NCBI RefSeq assembly: GCF_046524175.1
Contig: NZ_JBEFZF010000001.1
Location: 62,001 to 126,000 of the forward strand
Origin: Spongiivirga sp046524175
Lineage (GTDB): Bacteria; Bacteroidota; Bacteroidia; Flavobacteriales; Flavobacteriaceae
DNA: 64,000 nucleotides
Direction: 5' to 3'
The notes beneath the pieces were generated by a model, which saw only the letters and a program-made list of their open reading frames with translations, ran no database searches and was not told the DNA's origin. Made by a program: the position numbers and the translations under genes. How positions within the stretch are numbered: the stretch's first letter is position 1; each line of letters begins with the position of its first letter. Of the stretch, positions 1 to 8,172 are shown piece by piece.

Positions 1-351
1 ATTTAATGTAGGATCTGGAATATAAATTCCAGAACCTGAAGTGGTCTCAGTCAAACTAGATGAAAACACATTGATAACAGCCCCATTTGCATCCAATTCT
101 TGCATAATAATCACCATCCTGTCCACACTGGTCACTTGGTTTTGATCAAAGAAATTGCTGGTTTCTGATACCCTTATTTCTATGGGCATAAATTGCTCGG
201 TTACGTCAACTCTGATCAATGCATCAACAACTAAACGAGAAGCTTCCGTAGGTGTTTCTATTTCAACGACATCTTCACAAGAAATGAAAAATTGTATAAT
301 TGATAACAATATGATTAGCCTGGCAGATAAATATTTAGGTGCTTTTCTCAT
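1..351 (-). CDS. DUF4249 domain-containing lipoprotein (N-terminal part)
   Basis: This is the N-terminal ~117 residues of a gene that runs off the left edge of the window. It starts MRKAPKYLSARLIILL and has a hydrophobic signal ending in a lipobox-like FISC, so it is probably an outer-membrane lipoprotein. The mature part (EDVVEIETPTEASRLVVDA) matches the start of DUF4249 proteins, which in Bacteroidota are regularly encoded directly downstream of a TonB-dependent receptor. The start lies 3 bases after the receptor's stop codon on the same strand, so the two are an operon. Function is inferred: a partner lipoprotein of the receptor in substrate capture at the cell surface. The C-terminal part is outside the window, so length cannot be compared. 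Confidence 0.8.
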   Translation of the reverse strand, partial: MRKAPKYLSARLIILLSIIQFFISCEDVVEIETPTEASRLVVDALIRVDVTEQFMPIEIRVSETSNFFDQNQVTSVDRMVIIMQELDANGAVINVFSSSLTETTSGSGIYIPDPTLN

Positions 352-354
352 TGT

Positions 355-2757
355 TTAAAACTTAAAATTGTAAGTAACGGCAGGAATGATTCCGAAAATA
401 GAAGTCCTAACAGCTTCATTTACACCCGTGTCATTATTTTGCCTAAATGCAATCGACTGGGCATTACGTCTATTATATAAATTATAAATACTAAATACCC
501 ATTCTGATTGCCATTTTCGACCTCTATTTTTATCAGGAGTTAAGGTAGCCGAAACATCAATTCGATGATAATCAGGAAGACGTTCCGTATTTCGTTGACC
601 GAAGAATGGAATGGTAAGACCTTGGAATTCAAATTGACCAACAGGATAGTTCGTTGGCTGACCTGTTTGATAAACAAAATTGGCATTAAAGTTCCATTTT
701 TTATTTAAATCATAGCTGCCGTAAATAGCAATATCGTGCGTTTTATCATAGGGTGTATTATACCATTCTCCATTGTTAATACCAGTCTCTTGTACCAGAC
801 TACCATCACTGCCTGTAATTGTTCTTCCTCTAGTTCGCTGCTCAGATTTTGATAGGGTATATGCTAACCAACCTTGAAACTTTCCTTCATTTTTTCGCAA
901 GAGGAATTCCAGTCCGTATGCTCTTGCTTCTCCGTTTAAAATAACTTGTTCAATTGCATCATTCGCAATTAAATCGGCCCCGTCTATATAATCAATTCGA
1001 TTTTCGATGTCTTTATAATATACCTCTGTTGCTAGGGTAAACTTCCCTTCATTAAATCGTCTAAAATAACCTAATGCATATTGATTCAGTAGTTGTGGTT
1101 TTACAAATGGGCCACTTGGTGTCCAAACATCTAGAGGTGTTGGAGAGCTGGTATTTGACAGTAAATGAAGATACTGTGCCATTCGGGTTGCACTAGCTTT
1201 TATCGAGTTATCTTCATTAAATGAATAAGCAGCAGCAATACGTGGTTCAAAATTAGTAAAGGTTTCAAGGTTGGCGCTGCGACCCGGATTAATCGTTTCT
1301 ATAGGGTCAGCTTCTTGATAAATTTGTAATAATGGATCAAAATTTACAGGATTATTGTTTTCATAAACGTTTAGTTCATCTTGCCCTAAACGATTAAAAA
1401 GGCTAAAACGAAGTCCGTATTCTAAACTTAATTTGTCACTTATTTGGTGCTCAAGATCAACATAAGCAGCTAATTCATTGGCATACTTTTTAGTAAGCTG
1501 GTCTTCTACAATACCCGAATCAGGGCCGTTAGGTTTTATCTTACCGGGATTAAAAACATAATAAATATCATTTAAACCAAAGTTGAGTTGTAGCTTATCA
1601 TTGATATAATTTTTAAGATCGTATTTTAAGTTGAAGTTCTGTATACCCGAGTTCCATTCAAAACCGACAAAGTCTAGCTCAAGCCCGTAGAAATAATCAG
1701 AATAAATGAGTGATAAATTAGAGAAAAGGCGATCAGAAAATAGATGATTCCATCGAAAGTTTACAACAGAGTTTCCGTATGTATTTTCAAAACTATCTGC
1801 TATACTGAACACATCGCGCCCAAAGTATCCGGATAGAAATATATTGTTATTATCATTTATCCGATAATTTAGTTTGGTGTTCAGGTCGTAGAAATATGCC
1901 TTGTTTTCAATATCAAATAGTGGTAAAAACAAATGAGCATACGATCCCCGTCCTCCGACCAAAAAAGCCGCTTTGTCTTTTGCAATGGGCCCTTCTACAA
2001 GTAATCTACTGGCAACGGCACCTATACCTCCGTTAACTTTTAATTCTTTGCTATTTCCTTCTTTTTGAAAAATTTCTAGTACGGAAGAAACACGACCTCC
2101 ATAACGAGCAGGAATACCTCCTTTATAAAGCTTTACATCCTTAATAGCATCCGGATTGAACACAGAAAAAAAACCGAATAAGTGTGAAGAATTAAAGATA
2201 GTTGCTTCATCAAGTAAGATAAGGTTTTGATCGACGGCGCCACCCCGTACGTTAAAACCTGAGGAAGATTCTCCTGCGTTGGTGACACCGGGAAGCAGTA
2301 ATAAAGATTTTACGACATCCGCTTCACCAAGAACGACAGGTATCTTTTTTATCGTTTCCACTTGAAGCGTATTTACACTCATTTGAGGTGTTTTAATGTC
2401 TATTTTTTCCGAATCGTCAGTTACAACCACTTCCTCTAGTAGTTCGACGGCTTCTTCTATTTTAAAATCAATTTTTTGATCTTTATCTAGATTGATTTTC
2501 TGCGTTACGTTCTGAAAGCCTATATAGGATATAATTACAGTATATTCACCAGGGGGGATTGAAATAGAATAGAAACCGTATTCATTAGTAACCGTGCCAG
2601 TTTTTAGTTCTTGAATGGCGACCGTTACCCCAATTAGTGACTCATTGCTGGCCTTGTCAGCAATATTGCCACTTAAAGTAAAACGCTTTTGGGAGTGTGA
2701 ATGGATACTAAAAAAACAAAAAATAACAGTAAGCAATCTTAATTGCGCAGGCCTCAT
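355..2757 (-). CDS. TonB-dependent receptor with N-terminal carboxypeptidase-regulatory-like domain
   Basis: An 800-residue outer-membrane transporter. Residues 1-22 form a signal peptide ending HSHSQ. Residues ~26-110 are a CarboxypepD_reg-like beta-sandwich (SLIGVTVAIQ, GTVTNEYGFYSI, IGFQNV). Residues ~125-230 are the plug (GFNVRGGAVDQNLILLDEA, KGGIPARYGGR), followed by a 22-strand-type barrel that ends in a terminal Phe (TYNFKF), as expected for insertion by the Bam complex. It would take up a ligand across the outer membrane using TonB energy. The substrate cannot be read from the sequence. The paired DUF4249 gene 3 bases downstream fits the receptor/lipoprotein architecture common in Flavobacteriaceae. 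No SusD-type partner is seen. Confidence 0.9.
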   Translation of the reverse strand: MRPAQLRLLTVIFCFFSIHSHSQKRFTLSGNIADKASNESLIGVTVAIQELKTGTVTNEYGFYSISIPPGEYTVIISYIGFQNVTQKINLDKDQKIDFKIEEAVELLEEVVVTDDSEKIDIKTPQMSVNTLQVETIKKIPVVLGEADVVKSLLLLPGVTNAGESSSGFNVRGGAVDQNLILLDEATIFNSSHLFGFFSVFNPDAIKDVKLYKGGIPARYGGRVSSVLEIFQKEGNSKELKVNGGIGAVASRLLVEGPIAKDKAAFLVGGRGSYAHLFLPLFDIENKAYFYDLNTKLNYRINDNNNIFLSGYFGRDVFSIADSFENTYGNSVVNFRWNHLFSDRLFSNLSLIYSDYFYGLELDFVGFEWNSGIQNFNLKYDLKNYINDKLQLNFGLNDIYYVFNPGKIKPNGPDSGIVEDQLTKKYANELAAYVDLEHQISDKLSLEYGLRFSLFNRLGQDELNVYENNNPVNFDPLLQIYQEADPIETINPGRSANLETFTNFEPRIAAAYSFNEDNSIKASATRMAQYLHLLSNTSSPTPLDVWTPSGPFVKPQLLNQYALGYFRRFNEGKFTLATEVYYKDIENRIDYIDGADLIANDAIEQVILNGEARAYGLEFLLRKNEGKFQGWLAYTLSKSEQRTRGRTITGSDGSLVQETGINNGEWYNTPYDKTHDIAIYGSYDLNKKWNFNANFVYQTGQPTNYPVGQFEFQGLTIPFFGQRNTERLPDYHRIDVSATLTPDKNRGRKWQSEWVFSIYNLYNRRNAQSIAFRQNNDTGVNEAVRTSIFGIIPAVTYNFKF

Positions 2758-2864
2758 ACAAGTTTTTTGTATAAAAATAGCCTATACGAATGGTAATTGC
2801 TTACTGTTAACAAATATTTAATGAAGCCGAATAGACCACCTCCAGCTTCGTAACACTAACTCCG

Positions 2865-5078
2865 CTAGATGTCTGCTAAAATACTATTTAATGTAAGGCT
2901 TGGACGCATTGCTTCCGCTGTCTTGTCATCTTCAGGAAAATAATAACCACCAATTGATAATGAGCTTCCCTGAGCATCGATAAGTTCTCCAGCAATTTTA
3001 GCCTCATTTTCAACAAAAGCTTTAGCTACGGGTTTAAATTGAGCTTGAAGATCAGTATCCTTGGTTTGTAAAGCCAATTCTTGTGCCCAATACATTGCTA
3101 AATAGAAATGACTTCCTCTGGTATCTAACTCATTCACTTTACGCGAAGGTGATTTTTTGTTGTCCAAGAATTTCTCGGTTGCATCATCTAGAGTTTCTGC
3201 TAAGACCTTTGCTTTTGAATTGTCATTCTTTTCGCCAAAATGATCTAGCGAAACAGCCAGTGCCAGAAATTCTCCTAGCGAATCCCAACGAAGATGCCCT
3301 TCTTCTAAAAATTGCTGTACATGCTTTGGTGCCGAACCACCTGCTCCGGTTTCGAACAAACCACCACCATTCATTAATGGCACAATGGATAACATTTTTG
3401 CACTGGTGCCTACCTCTAAAATTGGGAAGAGATCGGTTAAATAATCTCTCAATACGTTCCCTGTAACAGAGATCGTATCCTCACCATTTTTAATTCGTTC
3501 TAGTGTGAAATGTGTTGCTGCAACGGGATCTAAAATGCGAATATCAAGACCATCAGTATTATGATCCTTTAGATACTTTTCGACTTTAATAATAAGTTGC
3601 GCATCATGTGATCTATTTTTATCTAACCAAAAAACTGCAGGGGTGTTACTGGCTCGTGATCGGTTTACGGCTAGTTTGACCCAGTCTTGAATTGGAAGAT
3701 CCTTCACCTGACACATTCTCCAAATATCTCCTTCTTCTACCTCATGCTCAAATACAACTGTGCCTGACTCATCTACAACCTGAACTTTTCCTGTTTCTTC
3801 AATTTCAAACGTTTTATCATGCGAACCATATTCCTCTGCTTTTTGTGCCATTAACCCAACATTTGGTACGGTACCCATCGTAGTAGGGTCGAAAGCACCG
3901 TGTTTTTTACAAAAATCAATGGTCGCCTGGTATAATTTTGCGTAACTGCTGTCAGGAATTACCGCTTTTGTATCTTGTGTCTTTCCTTCTGCATTCCACA
4001 TTTGTCCAGAATTTCTGATCATTGCTGGCATAGAAGCATCAATAATCACATCACTTGGCACATGCAAATTGGTGATACCTTTATCAGAGTTAACCATTGC
4101 GAGGTCTGGACCGTTTTCTAATGCTGCATCGATATCTTTTAAGATATCGGCCTTTCGATCAGCTTCTAATTCATTGACCTTGCTTAACAAGTTGCCAAAA
4201 CCGTTATTTACATTCACCCCAATTTCATCAAAAAGGGCTTCATATTTTGCAAATACATCAGCGAAATAAGTGCGAACTGCATGGCCAAAAATAATAGGGT
4301 CTGAAACCTTCATCATGGTGGCTTTCATATGTAATGAAAAAAGTACATTTTTTTCATTTGCATCTATCACCTGTTCTTTCAAAAAAGATAATAATGCCTT
4401 TTTACTCATTACGGTAGCATCAACAACTTCACCTACCAAAACAGGAACTTGTTCTTTTAACGTATGGGTGGCATCGTCGGTTACAAGTTGAATCTTTAAA
4501 TTTCCGGCTTGATTTATTACTGTTGATTTCTCATTACTTCTAAAATCACCGTGGCTCATTGTAGCTACATGAGTGCCTGAATCAGCGGTCCATGTACCCA
4601 TACTATGGGGATTTTTCTTTGCAAAATTCTTCACTGCTTTTGGTGCACGACGATCTGAGTTTCCTTCTCTTAATACCGGATTCACTGCACTACCTTTTAT
4701 TTTGTCGTAACGCTTTTTGATGTTTTCTTCCTCAGCGTTTTCTGGTTCATCAGGATAATTTGGTAACGCGTAACCATTTTCTTGCAGCTCTTTAATAGCC
4801 GCCTTTAATTGCGGGATCGAAGCACTAATATTTGGTAATTTGATGATATTGGCTTCGGGTTTTTTTGCGAGTTCTCCAAGTTCGGCTAGATGATCAGGAG
4901 TTTGCTGCGAGGGACTAAGTTTGTCAGGAAAAGCAGCAATAATTCGACCTGCTAATGAAATATCTCTGGTTTCAATATTAATGTTTGATGATGCGGTAAA
5001 CGCTTTAACAATGGGTAGAAATGATTGTGTGGCTAAAGCCGGAGCTTCGTCCGTTTTAGTGTATAGGATTTTTGCCAT
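2865..5078 (-). CDS. icd: NADP-dependent isocitrate dehydrogenase, monomeric type
   Basis: A 737-residue protein matching the ~740-residue monomeric IDH family, not the ~420-residue dimeric type. It oxidatively decarboxylates isocitrate to 2-oxoglutarate with NADP in the TCA cycle, in the cytosol. Visible signatures are the substrate-binding segment LREGNSDRRAPKAVKNFAKK (about residues 130-150), GTWTADSGTHVATMSHGDF, MRNSGQMWNAEGK, and the C-terminal region GNVLRDYLTDLFPILE and GGGLFETGAGGSAPKHV. The ATG start gives MAKILYTKTDEAPALAT, the usual N-terminus. It stands alone on the minus strand. A possible -7 element (TATATTTG on the minus strand, 5109-5102) lies 24 bases upstream of the ATG, but a good -33 partner is not obvious. 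Confidence 0.95.
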   Translation of the reverse strand: MAKILYTKTDEAPALATQSFLPIVKAFTASSNINIETRDISLAGRIIAAFPDKLSPSQQTPDHLAELGELAKKPEANIIKLPNISASIPQLKAAIKELQENGYALPNYPDEPENAEEENIKKRYDKIKGSAVNPVLREGNSDRRAPKAVKNFAKKNPHSMGTWTADSGTHVATMSHGDFRSNEKSTVINQAGNLKIQLVTDDATHTLKEQVPVLVGEVVDATVMSKKALLSFLKEQVIDANEKNVLFSLHMKATMMKVSDPIIFGHAVRTYFADVFAKYEALFDEIGVNVNNGFGNLLSKVNELEADRKADILKDIDAALENGPDLAMVNSDKGITNLHVPSDVIIDASMPAMIRNSGQMWNAEGKTQDTKAVIPDSSYAKLYQATIDFCKKHGAFDPTTMGTVPNVGLMAQKAEEYGSHDKTFEIEETGKVQVVDESGTVVFEHEVEEGDIWRMCQVKDLPIQDWVKLAVNRSRASNTPAVFWLDKNRSHDAQLIIKVEKYLKDHNTDGLDIRILDPVAATHFTLERIKNGEDTISVTGNVLRDYLTDLFPILEVGTSAKMLSIVPLMNGGGLFETGAGGSAPKHVQQFLEEGHLRWDSLGEFLALAVSLDHFGEKNDNSKAKVLAETLDDATEKFLDNKKSPSRKVNELDTRGSHFYLAMYWAQELALQTKDTDLQAQFKPVAKAFVENEAKIAGELIDAQGSSLSIGGYYFPEDDKTAEAMRPSLTLNSILADI

Positions 5079-5164
5079 TCGATCTATTTTTTTGAGCGTG
5101 GCAAATATACAACAATCCGAATGTTTTTTAGGGGTTTCCTAAGTTCTATTAATTAGGTAGAAAA

Positions 5165-5376
5165 GTCACAAAAAACAAAAGCCATATCAACGTAAATAAA
5201 TACATGATATGGCTTTTTGAAATAGACTGTTACTGTTCTAGTTACCATTCGTGTGTTAACATGGGTTTCTGAAATTTACTTTCGTCTTGCCCTTCAAGCA
5301 GTATGCACTATTTCAGTTGGTTCTTTAGAGTATTTGTTTTGCAACAGCTACTGTAAACGAACCTTAGAAACTGTTA
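5165..5376 (-). ncRNA. Candidate structured RNA, possibly 6S-like
   Basis: Read on the minus strand, this segment can fold into one elongated, bulged hairpin. TTCTA (5369-5365) pairs with TAGAA (5240-5236). TTCGT (5361-5357) pairs with ACGAA (5252-5248). CTGAAAT (5316-5310) pairs with ATTTCAG (5275-5269). A small CTTG/CAAG hairpin sits at the tip. It is followed directly by an intrinsic terminator (5219-5178) with a run of Ts on the minus strand. A long bulged rod of ~150-200 nt ending in a terminator is the general shape of 6S RNA. I could not recognise primary-sequence signatures, and the upstream promoter is weak, so this is a hypothesis. It could also be a leftover of another regulatory RNA. 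Confidence 0.35.
5178..5219 (-). terminator. Intrinsic terminator of the candidate RNA
   Basis: AAAAGCCATATCA and TGATATGGCTTTT form a 13-bp perfect stem around a 16-base AT-rich loop. The minus-strand continuation is T-rich, so it can end a leftward transcript. The stem is symmetric and could work in both directions. Confidence 0.7.
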
Positions 5377-5736
5377 AATAATAACAATTGTTGTTTGCAC
5401 AATAAATGTCATTACTGTCTCATTTACTAAATATTGCTACTTAGTACCTACTGAAACAATTTACCTAACTCAGATAAGGCTACCTGCATATCCTTATTTC
5501 GTTAAGTATTTAGTACTCTAAAACGTTCAACTTGATGAACTTTTTAAAATTCTAAAACAATTTCTAATATAATAAAGAACGTTACTTTATTTCTATCAAT
5601 AATTTAATAATACATTCTGTATTTTGTTATTAATAGTTCAGCTAATATATAGTTAAATCAATATAAAATCAATTTTTTTAACAAAATAACTATCAACTTG
5701 ATATTAACTAAAGTTATAAACAATTGTTCATAAACT

Positions 5737-5769
5737 AAAAAGCCCTGACAATATTGTCAGGGCTTTTTG
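5737..5769 (-). terminator. Intrinsic terminator downstream of rplS
   Basis: AAAAAGCCCTGACA and TGTCAGGGCTTTTT form a near-perfect stem with a tiny AT loop just after the rplS stop codon. U-runs occur on both strands. It ends the leftward rplS transcript. Confidence 0.85.
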
Positions 5770-5788
5770 TTCAACAAAATAACTGTTG

Positions 5789-6136
5789 CTATTTTCTAAC
5801 TTCTTTAATACGGGCTTTCTTACCGGTAAGTTCTCTAAAGTAGAATATACGTGCTCTACGAACTTTACCTCTTTTATTGACCTCGATTTTTTGAAGTGCT
5901 GGTAAGTTGATAGGAAAAATACGTTCTACTCCTACCGTACCAGACATTTTTCTAATAGTGAAGGTTTCGGTTGCACCGCTACCTCTTCTTTGGATAACTA
6001 CCCCTCTAAAAAACTGAGTACGGGTTTTGTTACCTTCTCTAATTTCATAATAAACGGTGATAGTATCACCAGATGAAAACTCAGGAAAATCTTTTTTTGT
6101 TACAAACTCGTCCTGAACAAATTTTACTAAATCCAT
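5789..6136 (-). CDS. rplS: 50S ribosomal protein L19
   Basis: 115 residues, the normal length for bL19. This protein sits at the 30S/50S interface of the ribosome. The core signatures are present: FSSGDTITVYYEIREGNKTRTQFFRGVVIQRRGSG, split here as FRGVVIQRRGSG, then ETFTIRKMSG, VGVERIFPINLP and the basic KRGKVRRARIFYFRELTGK. In many bacteria rplS follows rpsP-rimM-trmD. Here trmD lies about 1.2 kb away on the same strand, with a small membrane gene and an opposite-strand gene between them, so rplS has its own promoter (6207-6236). An untranslated leader of about 65 bases with hairpin potential precedes the ATG. Confidence 0.97.
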   Translation of the reverse strand: MDLVKFVQDEFVTKKDFPEFSSGDTITVYYEIREGNKTRTQFFRGVVIQRRGSGATETFTIRKMSGTVGVERIFPINLPALQKIEVNKRGKVRRARIFYFRELTGKKARIKEVRK

Positions 6137-6201
6137 TTTAATGGTTTTAAATAATGTGGTTCACACAACATTCGCGACTCTCGCCAGAGGTTATGCAAAT
6201 C
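6137..6201 (-). promoter_or_regulatory. Possible autoregulatory leader of rplS mRNA
   Basis: Between the predicted promoter and the rplS ATG the minus-strand transcript contains a GCGA-gag-TCGC hairpin and, nearer the start codon, an AATGT...ACATT hairpin (6164-6145). Ribosomal protein leaders are known to be feedback-controlled in several phyla. That this one is such a leader is inferred only from its position and pairing. Confidence 0.3.
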
Positions 6202-6206
6202 GGCTG

Positions 6207-6236
6207 CAAAATTAGTAATTTCTATAATTAAACCAA
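6207..6236 (-). promoter_or_regulatory. Bacteroidota-type promoter for rplS
   Basis: On the minus strand a TTG (6236-6234), a 19-base spacer and TAATTTTG (6214-6207) match the flavobacterial -33/-7 consensus TTG-N19-TAnnTTTG. The site lies about 70 bases upstream of the rplS start codon. Confidence 0.65.
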
Positions 6237-6254
6237 CCTAAAAGAAGAAAAAAA

Positions 6255-6572
6255 TCACCTATTCTTTTTTAATGAAATGCCAAGCCAAATAAATCCGCTA
6301 ATGAGTATTAGGTAAATTATACCTCCTGCCGTGCCAATGTAACCTTGCATTTTCACAACAGTTTCCGCCCCATGCTGTGCTGCCAAGTAGTTGGCTGCAA
6401 ATGAGCCAAAGAATGCCAAAAAACTTAAAATAGCACCTATGAATATCAATATGGTTGGCGTTGATCTTTTTTTATATAGCAAAATGCTCGCTGCAACTAC
6501 TAGCCCAATGAGGCCTAAAAAGTGCAATGCTTGTCCAATATAAATTGTAATAGGAATACTGTCATCTATCAT
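6255..6572 (-). CDS. Small membrane protein of unknown function
   Basis: Starting at the ATG (MIDDSIPITIYIG) this is 105 residues. An upstream TTG at 6611 is possible but less likely. Three hydrophobic segments are visible: IYIGQALHFLGLIGLVVAASI, TPTILIFIGAILSFLAFFGSF, and GTAGGIIYLILISGFIWLGI. Between the first two is a short KKRST loop, and the C-terminus is basic (KKNR). It looks like an inner-membrane protein with three or four helices. I do not recognise a named family. It lies between trmD and rplS on the same strand but is separated from trmD by an oppositely oriented gene, so a functional link to translation is not supported. Confidence 0.7.
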   Translation of the reverse strand: MIDDSIPITIYIGQALHFLGLIGLVVAASILLYKKRSTPTILIFIGAILSFLAFFGSFAANYLAAQHGAETVVKMQGYIGTAGGIIYLILISGFIWLGISLKKNR

Positions 6573-6783
6573 GTATAAATTGATTTTAGGAATTAGTAGG
6601 GCTGTTGTCAAATCGAATATCGATTGTTAAGGTAAACCTAAGTAATTTATGTCATACAGCCTCTGCATTATGTTAATTTAATGAAATGTTCGTTAAACAC
6701 TGGTTAAAGGAACACGGTTTAAATTCTTCACTTAGCTTTAAAAATTACTTTCGGGACTTTAATTTTTTAAATATCATACAACT

Positions 6784-7296
6784 ATGAAAAAACAACTATT
6801 TTTCTTAATTATTCTTGTTACTGCTAGTTTCCAATTGTATTCACAAGATGAAGTATTTAAACCTACCGAAAAAGGTAGATGGCTAATTGAGGCGAACACA
6901 AATTTTGGAACACCGCAAGTTGCGCAGACAAGTTTCTCATTTACAAATACCAGCGGGAGTAGTTTTTGGAGTCTTGGTGCTGAAGGAGGTTATTTTGTTG
7001 CAGACAATTTAGCTGTAAAGCTCGGTCTAGGATACTTTGATAGTGATGACAGTTTAATAGATGCCTCACTAAGCTACAAGGTGGGTCTAAAATATTATTT
7101 GAAAGAAAAAATTCCTATTCAAATAGACTTTTCTGGGGATACTGAAAACAACGCTTATTTTGGTGTACAAGCAGGATATGCTTTTTTTGTAAACAACAAC
7201 ATTAGTATTGAACCCGGTTTGCGTTTTAATGGTGGTATAAATGAATTCAATATAAATTCATTGCAGTTAAACATTGGATTTGCACTACATTTCTAA
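6784..7296 (+). CDS. Outer-membrane beta-barrel protein
   Basis: 170 residues with a signal peptide (MKKQLFFLIILVTASFQLYS, cleavage near SQD). After it come alternating amphipathic beta strands with Gly and aromatic residues (FWSLGAEGGYFVADNLAVKLG, FGVQAGYAFFVNNNISIEPG, split at turns), ending in LNIGFALHF with a terminal Phe. This is the general form of an OmpW/OMP_b-brl type eight-stranded barrel. A specific role cannot be assigned. It is monocistronic and convergent with trmD. Confidence 0.85.
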   Translation: MKKQLFFLIILVTASFQLYSQDEVFKPTEKGRWLIEANTNFGTPQVAQTSFSFTNTSGSSFWSLGAEGGYFVADNLAVKLGLGYFDSDDSLIDASLSYKVGLKYYLKEKIPIQIDFSGDTENNAYFGVQAGYAFFVNNNISIEPGLRFNGGINEFNINSLQLNIGFALHF

Positions 7297-7339
7297 AGTA
7301 TGAATATACGGGGCAGCCAAAATCCGTCCCGTATATGTT

Positions 7340-8014
7340 TTATTCAAGTAAATCAGGACGTTTCTCTTCGGTACGTTTAATTGCCTGTTCCTCACGCCAC
7401 TGTTCAATAGCTGGTGTATTGCCGGATGTTAGTATTTCTGGCACTTTCCACCCTTTATAATCTGCAGGACGGGTATAAATAGGTGGTGCAAGTAAATTGT
7501 CCTGAAAAGAATCCGTCAATGCAGAGGTTTCATTACCTAGCACTCCTGGTATTAGCCTGATAATCGCATCGCATAAAACCGCCGCACCTAACTCTCCACC
7601 TGATAAGACATAGTCGCCAATAGAAATTTCTCGGGTAACGAAATGATCACGAACCCGTTGGTCTACACCTTTATAATGCCCGCACAATACTATAATATTC
7701 CCCTTTAGCGAAAGCTCATTAGCAATACCTTGGTTGAGCGTGATGCCGTCTGGAGTCATATAAATGACTTCATCATAGTCTCTTTCGGCTTTTAATTTAG
7801 ATATACATTTGTCTATGGGCTCTATCATCATAACCATCCCTGCGCCACCGCCAAATTGGTAATCGTCAATCTGCTTGTAATTATTACTAGAAAACTCTCG
7901 CAAATTATGAATGTGAACAGCAACTAATTCTTTTTCGATGGCTCGCTTTAAAATGGACGCATCGAATGGACTTTTTAATAAATCAGGAACTACGCTAATG
8001 ATATCAATTCTCAT
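7340..8014 (-). CDS. trmD: tRNA (guanine-37-N1)-methyltransferase
   Basis: Start chosen at the ATG giving MRIDIISVVPDLLKSPF (225 residues). The open frame extends 7 codons further up but the family begins here. TrmD methylates G37 of tRNAs with SAM, next to the anticodon, and prevents frameshifting. The SPOUT deep-knot signatures are present: FGGGAGMVMMIEPI, LCGHYKGVDQRVRDH, EISIGDYVLSGGELGA, and the C-terminal tRNA-binding domain with LLAPPIYTRPADYKGW and PEILTSGN. It is full length and, as is common in this phylum, not directly joined to rpsP or rimM here. Confidence 0.97.
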   Translation of the reverse strand: MRIDIISVVPDLLKSPFDASILKRAIEKELVAVHIHNLREFSSNNYKQIDDYQFGGGAGMVMMIEPIDKCISKLKAERDYDEVIYMTPDGITLNQGIANELSLKGNIIVLCGHYKGVDQRVRDHFVTREISIGDYVLSGGELGAAVLCDAIIRLIPGVLGNETSALTDSFQDNLLAPPIYTRPADYKGWKVPEILTSGNTPAIEQWREEQAIKRTEEKRPDLLE

Positions 8015-8172
8015 GTGTGCAAAAATACGAAACACACCAAGTGTAAAAATTTAAAAGTGCTAAAACCTCTACTTTTAAAATAGGATAAGGGTATAAGATG
8101 AAATCATGCATATATCAACTTTTCCTGTTTCGTTTATAATTGGTTATTTTCACAACGCTTAAAAACCATTCA

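Larger units (their letters stand above)
5079..5788. other. 710-base intergenic region upstream of icd
   Basis: AT-rich stretch without a convincing protein gene. It contains the icd promoter area, two strong terminator-like hairpins (5178-5219 and 5737-5769), and between them a segment with long-range self-complementarity at about 5230-5375, annotated separately as a candidate structured RNA. Positions ~5400-5730 are very AT-rich, and I see nothing further there. Confidence 0.6.

Noticed and set aside
155..358. Plus-strand frame of 67 codons
   Set aside because: It is the complement of the DUF4249 gene, whose minus-strand frame has a signal peptide and lipobox and follows the TonB receptor by 3 bases.
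4069..4491. Plus-strand frames inside icd
   Set aside because: They have no family features and lie completely within the strongly supported isocitrate dehydrogenase gene.
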